Positions 26,898 to 35,486 of a DNA stretch of 54,703 nt are shown here, one piece after another. Position numbers and translations under genes: made by a program. The stretch's first letter is position 1, and each line of letters begins with the position of its first letter. The DNA is from an uncultured Clostridia bacterium (GTDB lineage Bacteria; Bacillota; Clostridia; Christensenellales; Borkfalkiaceae), in NCBI GenBank assembly GCA_944354265.1, contig CALVPX010000007.1:1-54703 (forward strand). The letters run 5' to 3'. The notes below the pieces were generated by a model that saw only the letters and a list, made by a program, of their open reading frames with translations, was not told the DNA's origin and did not search any database.

Positions 26898-27043
26898 CGC
26901 CTTTGGCGGCGCGCCCCGGTGAACAGCGGGTGTCCGCTGTTCAGTTTGCGCGACAACTTTATTCCCCCTATCTGCTTCCGCACGCAAACTGCTCGCTCCC
27001 GCTCGCACCTCCACCCTCAAATCCTGTTAGTTTACTAATGCAT

Positions 27044-27090
27044 CACCAACACAAAGAGGACGGTTAAAAACCGTCCTCTTTGTGTTGGTG
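27044..27090. terminator. Perfect 22-bp inverted repeat at the left island end
   Basis: Arms 27044-27065 and 27069-27090 are exact reverse complements with a 3-nt loop. The right arm runs into the CCA end of the attL tRNA fragment. It occupies the place of a terminator for the tRNA-Leu copy on the minus strand. Confidence 0.55.
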
Positions 27091-27138
27091 CGGATAACAG
27101 GATTTGAACCTGCACGAAATAAATCACAGGATTCTAAG
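27086..27138 (-). repeat. attL: 53-nt tRNA-Leu direct repeat
   Basis: Identical to 46694-46746. The match begins at the CCA end and stops in the anticodon loop, where integrase strand exchange typically occurs. The rest of the tRNA is missing here, so this copy is not a functional gene. Confidence 0.9.
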
Positions 27139-27185
27139 GCAAGTGCACTTAAATTTTGTTAAAATTTAACACAGCAAAAATTATT

Positions 27186-27228
27186 AAAAACGGGCGGTTT
27201 TGAGCCAAAACCTGCTCAAAACCGCCCG
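27186..27228 (-). terminator. Terminator of the RT-nitrilase gene
   Basis: Perfect 15-bp stem CGGGCGGTTTTGAGC / GCTCAAAACCGCCCG with an 8-nt loop; on the minus strand followed by TTTTT. It lies about 130 bp after the RT stop codon. Confidence 0.75.
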
Positions 27229-27274
27229 AAATTACAACTTTTCAGTCCGCGCCGACTGCGTTTAAAATCAACAT

Positions 27275-27292
27275 CTTCCTTCAACTTCCCAA
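27275..27292. other. Candidate integrase arm-type sites, left end
   Basis: CTTCCTTCAA followed ten bases later by CTTCCCAA. The CTTCCCAA word also occurs as a helical-turn pair at 42008-42025 and 46629-46647, both next to element ends. Tandem short repeats near both att sites are typical of arm-type integrase or excisionase binding sites. Not proven. Confidence 0.4.
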
Positions 27293-27359
27293 ATGTTAAC
27301 AAATCAACACACCCGTCCCCCAGAATCCCTGGCGGACAGATTTTAGTCGCGGACTTAAC

Positions 27360-29993
27360 TTATATTTCTTCACTACCATCCACCTCCACATCCTCTAGTG
27401 GACAATCTAGATTATTATTCCTCCTTTCTTCAAAACGATTTTGTCCAGCAGAAAGAGGTTTAATCTTATTATATTGCGATTCACCATTATCTTCCTCAAC
27501 AGGTCTATATAAAGAAGGATTATCCGAAGCATCATAGAAATTTTGATCAATTTTATGATATTTTAAATTTTGACTCCTCAAAGCCTTAAAATCTACTTCG
27601 CCAATAACAAAGTAGTTATTTAATCCACCTTTTAGCTTGACAATATCCATAAATACATGACTGTATGGACCGCTTATTCGAGAATCTCCATAAATATTAG
27701 CGTTAGATTGTGCAACAAAACAGGATGCGTCTCTGACAAATGAAGACACTATATTAGAAAAATAATAAGTATCTTTATTAAATACTGGCATAAAAAGAAT
27801 CTCTATCTTATCACAAAGTAAAGCCCTGTCTTTTATACTGGTTGCCTCGTAGCAAGTCATTGTTGAATATTTGTAAACACCATTATCTATAACAATATAA
27901 TAAGGAATTTTTGCCTCTTGATACCCATAATTTTCTTCGAGACAAAATTCTCTTTCTGACGATGGAAAATAATTTTTCCATTTGAGTAAAGTTAGGTCTA
28001 ATTCATTATCGCGAATTAAGGTACAATTAACTAATTTATTGTCTAGTATAATATGTGTAAGTCCAGTAATTATTGAAATACCAATCTGACGACTATATTT
28101 TGCAATTTCAAGGGCGCAATTTGCGGGTAATGAAAACTCCGGAAACAGAATCATACTTGCCCCTGCATATTTTGCTTGTTTTATAAGCTGCTTAAACTTC
28201 TTTAGATTATATGATTTAGGAAATGTCCCGGCTATGTCAGTTTCTTTTAGATCGTCAAGAGAAAAATTCATATTGGCCACTGCTACCTTTACATTTTCAC
28301 AATCAGTTTCCAAAGTATCCTGTTTGATAATCAAATTAATTTTATCGATATTATTTATTTCACATAATTTGCTTATGCTAAAGCCATTTATTTTTTTGTA
28401 CAGATCAATAGCATGAGCTATCATATTCTCATCTATATGACTCGATTTTATTGTATAATAGAATGTTATCTCATCAAATGTGGTAACAAGTGGATACAGT
28501 TCATCTGTTTCATCTGAATCTATTTTATTAATATGTTCAATAATTCGGTCTTGACTAATATTACACAAAAGATACTTCTCATATCTTTTATCTGAATTTT
28601 TTGCAAAATTAAATTCTAAACGCAATGCTTTTTTAAGTTTATTTTCCGCATTTAAAAGTTCACCGCTATCAATATGCTCTATTTTTACTTCTGAAATAGC
28701 ACCATCAATACGCTCTTTAAAAAAACTTTTATCAAATTCCAATAAATTTTTCCAACAGCTATAAAGGTTAATTAAGTCACTATCAGTCAAGTTACGCACT
28801 TGCTCGTATTTTTCATCTTCTCTTGAATCAATGCAATTAATTAGCCTTTTCAAATAATCATGCTTATACATTGAATATTCATCAAAGTCATCTTCGTTAA
28901 AGTCCATTTCCTCAATAACATCCATTGACGGGCTGATTATTTTATTGATCTTCGCCTTCAAGCTGCTAAGTGGATACCCTGCCCTACGATAAATAAACTT
29001 TATTTTGTTATTATTAAGTATATACATACTATTATTACTAAGCGAAGTTTTTACATAATACTTATTATCTTGAATACCCCGGCGATTAAATATATTTCCA
29101 AATTTACTTTCAATTATTTTACTTGTTTCCACATTATCATCTGGGATAACCATAAGCAAATCATCAACATAGCGAGCATAGACGTCGCAGATCTTTTCCA
29201 TTTGTCTATCAAAATTTTCAAGCAAAAGATTAAAAATACAGGCAGATGAAAACAAGCCTATTGGTAAATGCACATGATTCTTTATTCTTTGAGCATCATT
29301 AGGTATAAGGTTGTCCAATATTTTAGAATAATATCGATACAAATTTTTTTCAAATTCATATATCGGGTTATCTCTATTTTCCCTTATGTGGTTATTTAAA
29401 AATTCATTTATATCAAAATATACATTATAGTAACTACGAGTAAAATCCATCTTTACTATAATTTTATTTTCATTTTTTGCGGGTCCGTCAAGATATTTAT
29501 ATACTTTATCTTTCCACAATTTATATTGAGAATGAAAATTTGCAAATAATAATTTATTCTCCAAAATATTTCCATCTTGATTCCCATTCTTAATTGCCCA
29601 TAAGCGTTTATCAAAGTCATTACCGAATGAGCACTCGCTAGATTCAATATTTTCAAAGAGATTTAACGTGAACAAGATATCGACAAGATAGAATTCTAAC
29701 GGCATATCAATAAATACATTAAAATTATCCACCGCTATTTGCCCATTATCTCCACGAACGCCATCCTTTTTAGGATAAATTAAATATGAAATTCTCTTGC
29801 CGCTTAACATATTATGTTTTTTGCTAAAAAGACCACGTAATTGTCCTGTCATTTTCGCAAATGTGTCTGCCTGAAGAGACTTCTCAAAATTAATAATTTT
29901 ATCTTTTAAGTAAGATGCCGGAGAAGTATAATATATATAATTTTTCAATTTTTGATAAGCCCATTTCAAAGAATTAGCATTAACCTCTATCAT
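27360..29993 (-). CDS. Reverse transcriptase-nitrilase fusion (DRT1/UG1-like antiphage RT)
   Basis: 877 residues. N-terminal reverse transcriptase of the retron/group II-like 'unknown group' kind: motif A KMDFTRSYYN (D183), motif B-like LPIGLFSSACIFN (243-255) and catalytic YVDD at 275-278. The C-terminal carbon-nitrogen hydrolase (about residues 565-820) carries an apparent Glu-Lys-Cys triad: LFPEFSLP (E619), LLKWKNYF (K671 or K673), TMTCYEA (C714). This architecture is that of DRT type 1 (UG1) and the related nitrilase-linked UG groups, which protect against phages; the mechanism of the nitrilase is not settled. The gene is much more AT-rich than its neighbours, stands alone between a terminator and HipBA, and has AGAGGA before its ATG. 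Confidence 0.9.
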   Translation of the reverse strand: MIEVNANSLKWAYQKLKNYIYYTSPASYLKDKIINFEKSLQADTFAKMTGQLRGLFSKKHNMLSGKRISYLIYPKKDGVRGDNGQIAVDNFNVFIDMPLEFYLVDILFTLNLFENIESSECSFGNDFDKRLWAIKNGNQDGNILENKLLFANFHSQYKLWKDKVYKYLDGPAKNENKIIVKMDFTRSYYNVYFDINEFLNNHIRENRDNPIYEFEKNLYRYYSKILDNLIPNDAQRIKNHVHLPIGLFSSACIFNLLLENFDRQMEKICDVYARYVDDLLMVIPDDNVETSKIIESKFGNIFNRRGIQDNKYYVKTSLSNNSMYILNNNKIKFIYRRAGYPLSSLKAKINKIISPSMDVIEEMDFNEDDFDEYSMYKHDYLKRLINCIDSREDEKYEQVRNLTDSDLINLYSCWKNLLEFDKSFFKERIDGAISEVKIEHIDSGELLNAENKLKKALRLEFNFAKNSDKRYEKYLLCNISQDRIIEHINKIDSDETDELYPLVTTFDEITFYYTIKSSHIDENMIAHAIDLYKKINGFSISKLCEINNIDKINLIIKQDTLETDCENVKVAVANMNFSLDDLKETDIAGTFPKSYNLKKFKQLIKQAKYAGASMILFPEFSLPANCALEIAKYSRQIGISIITGLTHIILDNKLVNCTLIRDNELDLTLLKWKNYFPSSEREFCLEENYGYQEAKIPYYIVIDNGVYKYSTMTCYEATSIKDRALLCDKIEILFMPVFNKDTYYFSNIVSSFVRDASCFVAQSNANIYGDSRISGPYSHVFMDIVKLKGGLNNYFVIGEVDFKALRSQNLKYHKIDQNFYDASDNPSLYRPVEEDNGESQYNKIKPLSAGQNRFEERRNNNLDCPLEDVEVDGSEEI

Positions 29994-30068
29994 AATTTCC
30001 TCTTAATGTAAAATGTTCAAATTTTGACCTGCAAAATATAATATTTAACAATTAATAAATTGCATTTA

Positions 30069-31157
30069 TTATAAATTATTTTTAACTTTTCCAATGATTC
30101 TCTTACACTTCTCAATATCCAAAGCCGTCTGGCGGGCGACTTCTAACAAATCTTTCTCCGCAGGATTGCCGCTGCCGGCTGCCGTCATCTCATGCTCGGC
30201 TTTATCGGGTGTGCAAGTTATATCGTAAAACGGAGACAACTCGTAACCGCCCAGCTTTTCGTCAAAAAGGAAGGCAAAATTTTTGCCGTGGTCGTCCTTA
30301 TTGCCGTAAAAAACGTTGAAGCACATTCTGCCGAAAGCCTCGTAAGAATCGCGTTCATCGGCACATATTCGCTGGGTAACCTTGATTAAATGGATATAAT
30401 CGAGGTTGGGAATTCTGTGTGAAGTCTCTAGGAGCGAGGATAGCGAAATCATGTGTACCCTCCCCTCAGGCGTTCTGTCAAATCGCTTTGCGCCGAAATA
30501 ACCCGAACAACTATCCGAAGGAAACAGTCGGCACTCATTTATATTCAACCCGCATTTTTTAGCGGCAAGATTTGCTTTATACTCCTCCTCGCCAATATCG
30601 GGAGGGTCAAGGCGGCAGGGGAATTTTACTATCCATTCATCGCCGTCAATTTTAATGTGCGCCTTGGGGCGGGCACCGCCGCTCGAACCGCCGAGGCTGT
30701 AAATTTCGTCGAGTGTTGCGCTATCTGCGTCGTCATTTAAAATGTCGTTTACTTCCCTGCATATCCGGTCAAGTTCGACTGTCTGCGCATAGTCCAGCTC
30801 GCTTTGATTGGGTTCAAAAGTAAGCCCGCCCAGCCCCTGACCGCTTATCAGCGTGAGTTTGGTGAGCGGAGACAGGCGGTTGTAATTTATGCCGCGCTTT
30901 GCCAGCATACGAACGACGAGAAGTTCGCCCCAACCGTCGGGCAGACAGTCGGCAAAAACACCGTAAAGCCCCTCGAATATGTCCTTTCTATTGATAAAAA
31001 CCCTGTCTTCAAGCGGCAGCGAAAAGGGGGATATGTTGAAGCCGTTTTTCAGCCATTTTTCGTCATACTGAAAGGCGATGCCCTCGTCGAGCTGAGCGAG
31101 ATACCCGACGGTTTTGCCGTTGTATTTTACAGTAAGTTTTTTGATATCGGTAATCAT
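30069..31157 (-). CDS. hipA: HipA-like serine/threonine kinase toxin
   Basis: 362-residue HipA-family protein. Residues 1-110 form the HipA N-terminal domain (LPDGWGELLVVRML). The kinase core shows the P-loop-like GGSSGGARPK (156-165), catalytic loop NVFYGNKDDHGKN (281-293) and the metal-binding YDIT (311-314). HipA kinases phosphorylate a translation component such as glutamyl-tRNA synthetase and cause growth arrest; the target here is unknown. It overlaps hipB by 4 bp. The pair sits between RT-nitrilase and the TIR operon and could stabilise the island or act in defence. Confidence 0.93.
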   Translation of the reverse strand: MITDIKKLTVKYNGKTVGYLAQLDEGIAFQYDEKWLKNGFNISPFSLPLEDRVFINRKDIFEGLYGVFADCLPDGWGELLVVRMLAKRGINYNRLSPLTKLTLISGQGLGGLTFEPNQSELDYAQTVELDRICREVNDILNDDADSATLDEIYSLGGSSGGARPKAHIKIDGDEWIVKFPCRLDPPDIGEEEYKANLAAKKCGLNINECRLFPSDSCSGYFGAKRFDRTPEGRVHMISLSSLLETSHRIPNLDYIHLIKVTQRICADERDSYEAFGRMCFNVFYGNKDDHGKNFAFLFDEKLGGYELSPFYDITCTPDKAEHEMTAAGSGNPAEKDLLEVARQTALDIEKCKRIIGKVKNNL

Positions 31158-31447
31158 AATTTTAAGTCCCTGATGTTTGTGACGGGCGGCTTTTTGAAGA
31201 GTTCGTTGAAATCTTCAAGGCAACCGAGCGCGTTGGCGATTTTCACGAGCGAAAGAAGGGATATTTCGCCCGTCTGCTCAAACCTGCGTATCGAACCATA
31301 GCTCACGCCCGTGCGCTCGGCAAGCTGCTTTTGGGTGAGCTTTTTTGCCTTCCTCGCCGCCTTTTCGCGCTTTACAAGCTCATATACCGTGCCCGTCAAC
31401 GACTGCGCCGGCACAAAATCGGATATATCAAATGTATTCTTAATCAT
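31154..31447 (-). CDS. hipB: HipB-like HTH antitoxin
   Basis: 97-residue protein with a Cro/CI helix-turn-helix (KKLTQKQLAERTGVSYGSIR..E) at about residues 38-66, followed by a tail. It precedes hipA with a 4-bp overlap. By family precedent it neutralises HipA and represses the operon; three CTAATATTTTA repeats directly upstream are likely operators. Confidence 0.92.
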   Translation of the reverse strand: MIKNTFDISDFVPAQSLTGTVYELVKREKAARKAKKLTQKQLAERTGVSYGSIRRFEQTGEISLLSLVKIANALGCLEDFNELFKKPPVTNIRDLKL

Positions 31448-31451
31448 AGTA

Positions 31452-31525
31452 CTAATATTTTAGCAATTTATTTTCATTTTATCGATATAATGCTAAAATA
31501 TTAGCGGTTATAATCTAATATTTTA
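31452..31525. promoter_or_regulatory. HipB operator region
   Basis: Perfect 14-bp inverted repeat CTAATATTTTAGCA (31452-31465) / TGCTAAAATATTAG (31491-31504), plus a third CTAATATTTTA at 31515. The repeats overlap the -10-like TAAAAT of hipB. Confidence 0.7.
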
Positions 31526-31526
31526 T

Positions 31527-31565
31527 TAAAAATGTGCGTGCGGCCTGCTTTTGCAGGCCACACGC
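31527..31565 (-). terminator. Terminator of the TIR2-ATPase-GNAT operon
   Basis: Stem GCGTGCGGCCTGC / GCAGGCCACACGC with one mismatch and a TTTT loop; on the minus strand followed by ATTTTT. It lies about 105 bp after the stop of the 960-residue gene; 31566-31669 shows no other feature. Confidence 0.7.
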
Positions 31566-31669
31566 TTGCGCTATAATAAATTGTACACAAAACCTAAAGG
31601 GTCCCGCAGACAAAAACATCAGCGGAGCCCTACCACTGCAAAGATAATCGTCTGCCGCGAAAGGGGGCA

Positions 31670-34552
31670 TCAGGTGTACTTTATCATCTTGAAATATTTT
31701 TCCTTATGGTTGTTCTCGCCCCTGTTGTCGTAGGCAGAAACATAGGGTATGAAGCCCATAAGGTTGTAGAGGCTCATCGCCGAGATGTTATTTTCGTAGA
31801 CGGACAACACAACGTTTACGCCCGTCTGCTTTTCGGCGACCCTTATGATATTGTTCAGCATACATTTACCGTAGCCGCGGTTACGGTAGCTTTCGTCCAC
31901 GCATATATCCGAGACATAGTAGTTGTCTCCTATGGCGTCGTTGAAGGTATCGCACAGGCTTTCAAAAGCTCGACAGGTTTCCTCGGTTATGGGCACCTTT
32001 GCTGCGTTGAAGGCGTTGACCATGACGCTTTCGTCCCATACGGGCAGGGTGCGGTAGAGTGTTGCCGCGGCGATTACACCGTTATCGGTCTTAGCGCTCG
32101 CAATGCGTAGCAGGCGCACATATTTTTTATTATAGACCGAGTGACCCTTATCGAAGAGAATTGTCAGCACCTTAACGGCATTTTCCATATTGCCGAACAT
32201 TCGTTGATATAAGATATCGGAGCAATATATCAGCTCGGCTGCCTTTTTGTAATCCGCCCTGTTTTCGAGCTGTTCAAACGAGGCGCTGACATTGGGCAGA
32301 TATGCGTTGTAGGGAATGATGTGGGGGTTTATCCACACATACTCCTCCCTGCCTGAACGGTTAGGAATATGCAGACATTTTTTGACGTTGGGCACGCAAT
32401 AATAGGCTTCGCCCGTGTGCAGAACCTCGTTGGAAATTATCTTTATCTTGAGGGCCTTCTTGCTTGTTTCGCTATCGACGGACAGATAGGCGTACCTGTA
32501 GCCGTCCTGCGACATGACGCTCTGCGAGCATATACCGATGACGGGGTATATCGCGCCCTCGATGGGGGCGTCCCTGTTGGGTGAACCATCGCGCATATAG
32601 CCGAGATACTCGCAAAAATTTTCCTGCAGTCTGTACAACCAAGAGTTAACCGAACGAACATCGCCGAACGAGGAGACTATGCGCTGTTTGAAGGAAGCAA
32701 GGATGTCGGAATTTATCAGTCCGCGCTTGCCCGTCATGTCGTAGAACTGCTCGTTCTTGTTTGTGTTACGCACGTTTAATGAGGCGTTGAGTTTTTCCAG
32801 CTCCTCGAAAGAATCCTCTACGAGCGCCTTCAGCTTGCCAAGCGTTCCGCTGTCGAGATCCTTTATGAGGCACATCGCGTTGTAGCGCTCGTAGATATTT
32901 CTGCGGGCGGTAGACGTGGTCTGGCGGAAGAAATCGTGGCTTATGTAAGACATCTGCTTATTCCCTGAGTCGGAGAAGAAGAGCATCTCGCTCTCCTCTA
33001 TATCCCTGATTTTCTGCTTGTCGTAATAGCTGAGCAACCCGTCGTAAAAGATAACTATAAACATGTTGAAGTTTATAATTTTATTGGCGTAGTAGATGAC
33101 CTTTTCCTTGGGGTTGAGGGATGTATTTTCGTAGACGCCGTTGATATCGTCCAAAATTTCTGTGACTGACGAGAGTGAATCGCTGAAAGACACGCTGACC
33201 TCGTTTGCGGTGAGCAGTTTTGTGGCAAAGAAGATGAGCGCCTGAACCTGACAGTTGACGATGTTATTTGTGTTCCTCAAGGTGAGTTTGCTTGTCGGGT
33301 CGCGGATTATTTCGTAAGTTTCCTCCAGCTTTCTGACGTTTTCGCCAAACCTGAGCCTGAAGGTGTTCTTTACCGCATTATAGCTTAAATCGGTATTTTT
33401 GAAGAGGTAGGTCAGAAGATTATATATGCCGACTTCGAGAAGCAGGAAGATAAAAATTTCGTCCCAATGGATTATTTGGGAATTGCCGAGCTTTTTGAAC
33501 ACCTCGCCATAATCGCCGCGATAGTGGTTATACACCTTTCTTTTGCTGTCGATGCTGATGAGGTCTGATATCGTCATTGCAAGATACTTTATGTACTTGT
33601 TGTCGACGAAAAAGAAATCCCTAAAAAAATAGTTATCACTGCCTCCCTGAACGTTAAAAAGGCGGTATTTGAGCATAAAGTCTTCTATCGCAGTGTCACT
33701 CTCCACGCAGACCTTATAATTTTTTATGTCAGTGTAGTCTGAAGAATGTTTGTTTATAAAAACAATTTTAAACTCCATTGTGGCGAACAGCGGGGCATAT
33801 TCGGCCGCGAGGAGCTGGTTCTTTTTGGGGTTATTCGTCGTGAACTTGCGCGGGTCGTCTATCCAGATGCCATACAGGTAGTCGATCTGCCCGTTTATTT
33901 CGGTCAGCAGTTCGTCAAGACTGATGGCCTCGCCGTCGACGGTGAGGCTGACCGTTCTGAGCGGTTTGTTGCAGTTTGGCAGGGGAACATATTCGGCGGT
34001 AGCGTTACCCAAAAACGGGAAGGCGCGGAAAAACTTTTTTAAGTTGTCGAAGCCAAACTGCGCGTCGTACCTGCTGGAGAGCATGCGCTTTTTGAGGGCG
34101 AAGATAAATTTGCTGAGGTCGTTGCCCAGCCCCGCAAAATTGAAGTAGCCATCCATCCCCACCTTTTTTATGAAGCCGTCGGCAGGGGAGAGAGACGAGT
34201 CAACCTGCAAGTTCAAAAGCACGTTTTCCACTAGGTTGAAGTCCAAGCGCCGCATGGAATAGCACTCGTCGAACATGTTGTATAGTCGCACCATGGAGTT
34301 TGAAAAGGACGATATCTCCAGGCTACGCTCCTCGGCGTTCAGCCGCTCGAACCACGCCTTGTAATTTACAAATTTTTTGTATGTTATGAGCGTGACCAAA
34401 TAGAGTGTGTTTTTGAAATAGTCAATATACTTGCCTATATTTGAAAGGAAAGAACTGCTGGCTTCGCCCGACTCAAAAATGATATCTCTGAGTACCTTAT
34501 CGGGAATGAGCCTAATTATTTCATTGCGACGCGCTGTCAATTCCTCTGTCAT
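31670..34552 (-). CDS. Large unknown protein with C-terminal GNAT acetyltransferase domain
   Basis: 960 residues. The first about 780 residues are mostly helical, without a family I recognise; they are rich in Phe, Tyr and Asn, with no transmembrane helix or nucleotide motif seen. The C-terminus (about 800-950) is a GNAT acetyltransferase: ISDICVDESYRNRGYGK-like acetyl-CoA loop at about 890-896 (RNRGYG) and NISAMSLYNLMGF. Last gene of a four-gene operon (TIR2, 671-residue protein, ParA-like ATPase, this gene). Its ATG lies inside the ATPase gene (32-bp overlap), with AAAGGTG upstream, which implies coupled translation. It could modify a target protein, tRNA or small molecule, with the N-terminal part acting as sensor. 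This is inference; the GNAT call is firm. Confidence 0.8.
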   Translation of the reverse strand: MTEELTARRNEIIRLIPDKVLRDIIFESGEASSSFLSNIGKYIDYFKNTLYLVTLITYKKFVNYKAWFERLNAEERSLEISSFSNSMVRLYNMFDECYSMRRLDFNLVENVLLNLQVDSSLSPADGFIKKVGMDGYFNFAGLGNDLSKFIFALKKRMLSSRYDAQFGFDNLKKFFRAFPFLGNATAEYVPLPNCNKPLRTVSLTVDGEAISLDELLTEINGQIDYLYGIWIDDPRKFTTNNPKKNQLLAAEYAPLFATMEFKIVFINKHSSDYTDIKNYKVCVESDTAIEDFMLKYRLFNVQGGSDNYFFRDFFFVDNKYIKYLAMTISDLISIDSKRKVYNHYRGDYGEVFKKLGNSQIIHWDEIFIFLLLEVGIYNLLTYLFKNTDLSYNAVKNTFRLRFGENVRKLEETYEIIRDPTSKLTLRNTNNIVNCQVQALIFFATKLLTANEVSVSFSDSLSSVTEILDDINGVYENTSLNPKEKVIYYANKIINFNMFIVIFYDGLLSYYDKQKIRDIEESEMLFFSDSGNKQMSYISHDFFRQTTSTARRNIYERYNAMCLIKDLDSGTLGKLKALVEDSFEELEKLNASLNVRNTNKNEQFYDMTGKRGLINSDILASFKQRIVSSFGDVRSVNSWLYRLQENFCEYLGYMRDGSPNRDAPIEGAIYPVIGICSQSVMSQDGYRYAYLSVDSETSKKALKIKIISNEVLHTGEAYYCVPNVKKCLHIPNRSGREEYVWINPHIIPYNAYLPNVSASFEQLENRADYKKAAELIYCSDILYQRMFGNMENAVKVLTILFDKGHSVYNKKYVRLLRIASAKTDNGVIAAATLYRTLPVWDESVMVNAFNAAKVPITEETCRAFESLCDTFNDAIGDNYYVSDICVDESYRNRGYGKCMLNNIIRVAEKQTGVNVVLSVYENNISAMSLYNLMGFIPYVSAYDNRGENNHKEKYFKMIKYT

Positions 34553-35450
34553 CTGCTATCACCTTTGCAAGCTTTTTAAATTTCCTCTGCGCTTCGGTTT
34601 CATCTTCGGCCAGTTTGTAAATTTCGGATTTCGTGAGCTCATACTCCTTGGCCTTGAGGCGCAAATTCGTCTCCTCGAATTTGAACAGCCTGACCTCGTG
34701 AATTCCTCCATCGTCTATTATGTCGGTAGTAACCTTGTTGTGACCCGCCTCCCCTGCAACGATAAGGTCGTCCTTTATTCTGCGCAGAATGTTTTCAATG
34801 CTGTATATCGTGCCTTCGGCCGAGGGCACGGCGTTGGGAACGATTATGTAATTCTTGTTGTCGAAGTTCTTCTGGCGGGCAATGAATTCCTTGGTGCCCT
34901 CCTTGAACTGCTTGGTTATCCTCATTGCGATGACGATTTTGTCGGAGATGCGCAGAGCCACGCTGGCCGGCAACTGTCCGCCCGCAGGGTTATCCATGAC
35001 CAGCGCCTTGCAGCCGAATTTTTCGAGCCGGTTGGCGAAACTTTCAAGCTCGACGTTGCGTCCGTCGTAGTTACTGTCGCCGTTGAGCTTTTGGTTTGAA
35101 TGAGCGGTTATGAAGAGGATATTGCCGTTCTTCTCCTCGCCGAGGCCGAGCATCTTGCCGACGGGTATCATCTTTCCGAGGATTTCCTCCTTGGTCGCAA
35201 ACGCGTCGGCGGTGATGTCCGTCTGGTTGAGAACCTTCACGATGTCGAGCTTGTCGGTGGTATCTGTCCCCTCGTCGACCAGAAGGTAGGAAAGGCCCTT
35301 ACTGTCTATGTCGAGATCGAGCACCACAACAGGCTCTTCGGGCGTTGCGCCGAGTTCGTCGGCGAGATAGGACACCGTATTGTAAAGCATCGATGTTCTG
35401 CCCGCGCCACCTTTATATGAAAAAAACGAAACTTTAAGCATATTACTCAC
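34521..35450 (-). CDS. ParA/MinD-like (SIMIBI) ATPase
   Basis: 309-residue P-loop ATPase. The deviant Walker A YKGGAGRTS (12-20) has the signature Lys of the ParA/MinD class but Arg in place of the usual second Lys. Later segments VVVLDLDIDSKGL and LVMDNPAGG match the switch I and Walker B regions. It is not beside a ParB gene and has no obvious DNA-binding tail, so plasmid partition is unlikely. It lies between the 671-residue protein (36-bp gap) and the GNAT protein (32-bp overlap). Such ATPases occur as switches or positioning factors in multi-gene conflict systems; here it is probably the regulatory engine. Confidence 0.88.
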   Translation of the reverse strand: MSNMLKVSFFSYKGGAGRTSMLYNTVSYLADELGATPEEPVVVLDLDIDSKGLSYLLVDEGTDTTDKLDIVKVLNQTDITADAFATKEEILGKMIPVGKMLGLGEEKNGNILFITAHSNQKLNGDSNYDGRNVELESFANRLEKFGCKALVMDNPAGGQLPASVALRISDKIVIAMRITKQFKEGTKEFIARQKNFDNKNYIIVPNAVPSAEGTIYSIENILRRIKDDLIVAGEAGHNKVTTDIIDDGGIHEVRLFKFEETNLRLKAKEYELTKSEIYKLAEDETEAQRKFKKLAKVIADDRGIDSASQ

Positions 35451-35486
35451 CTGTAATGTAAAAATTATTTTAAAAAGCCTTTGGGC

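Noticed and set aside
26781-27020. 79-residue minus-strand ORF beside the island
   Set aside because: It reads through a tRNA 3' fragment and hairpins, has no ribosome-binding site, and its composition looks non-coding.
26881-27030. Possible additional complete tRNA in the scar region
   Set aside because: Only the T arm and acceptor end match tRNA-Leu; no matching 5' acceptor strand or anticodon arm can be folded.
34521-35450. Plasmid or chromosome partition ATPase
   Set aside because: No ParB gene or centromere-like repeats nearby, and the gene is translationally coupled to the GNAT protein inside a defence operon.
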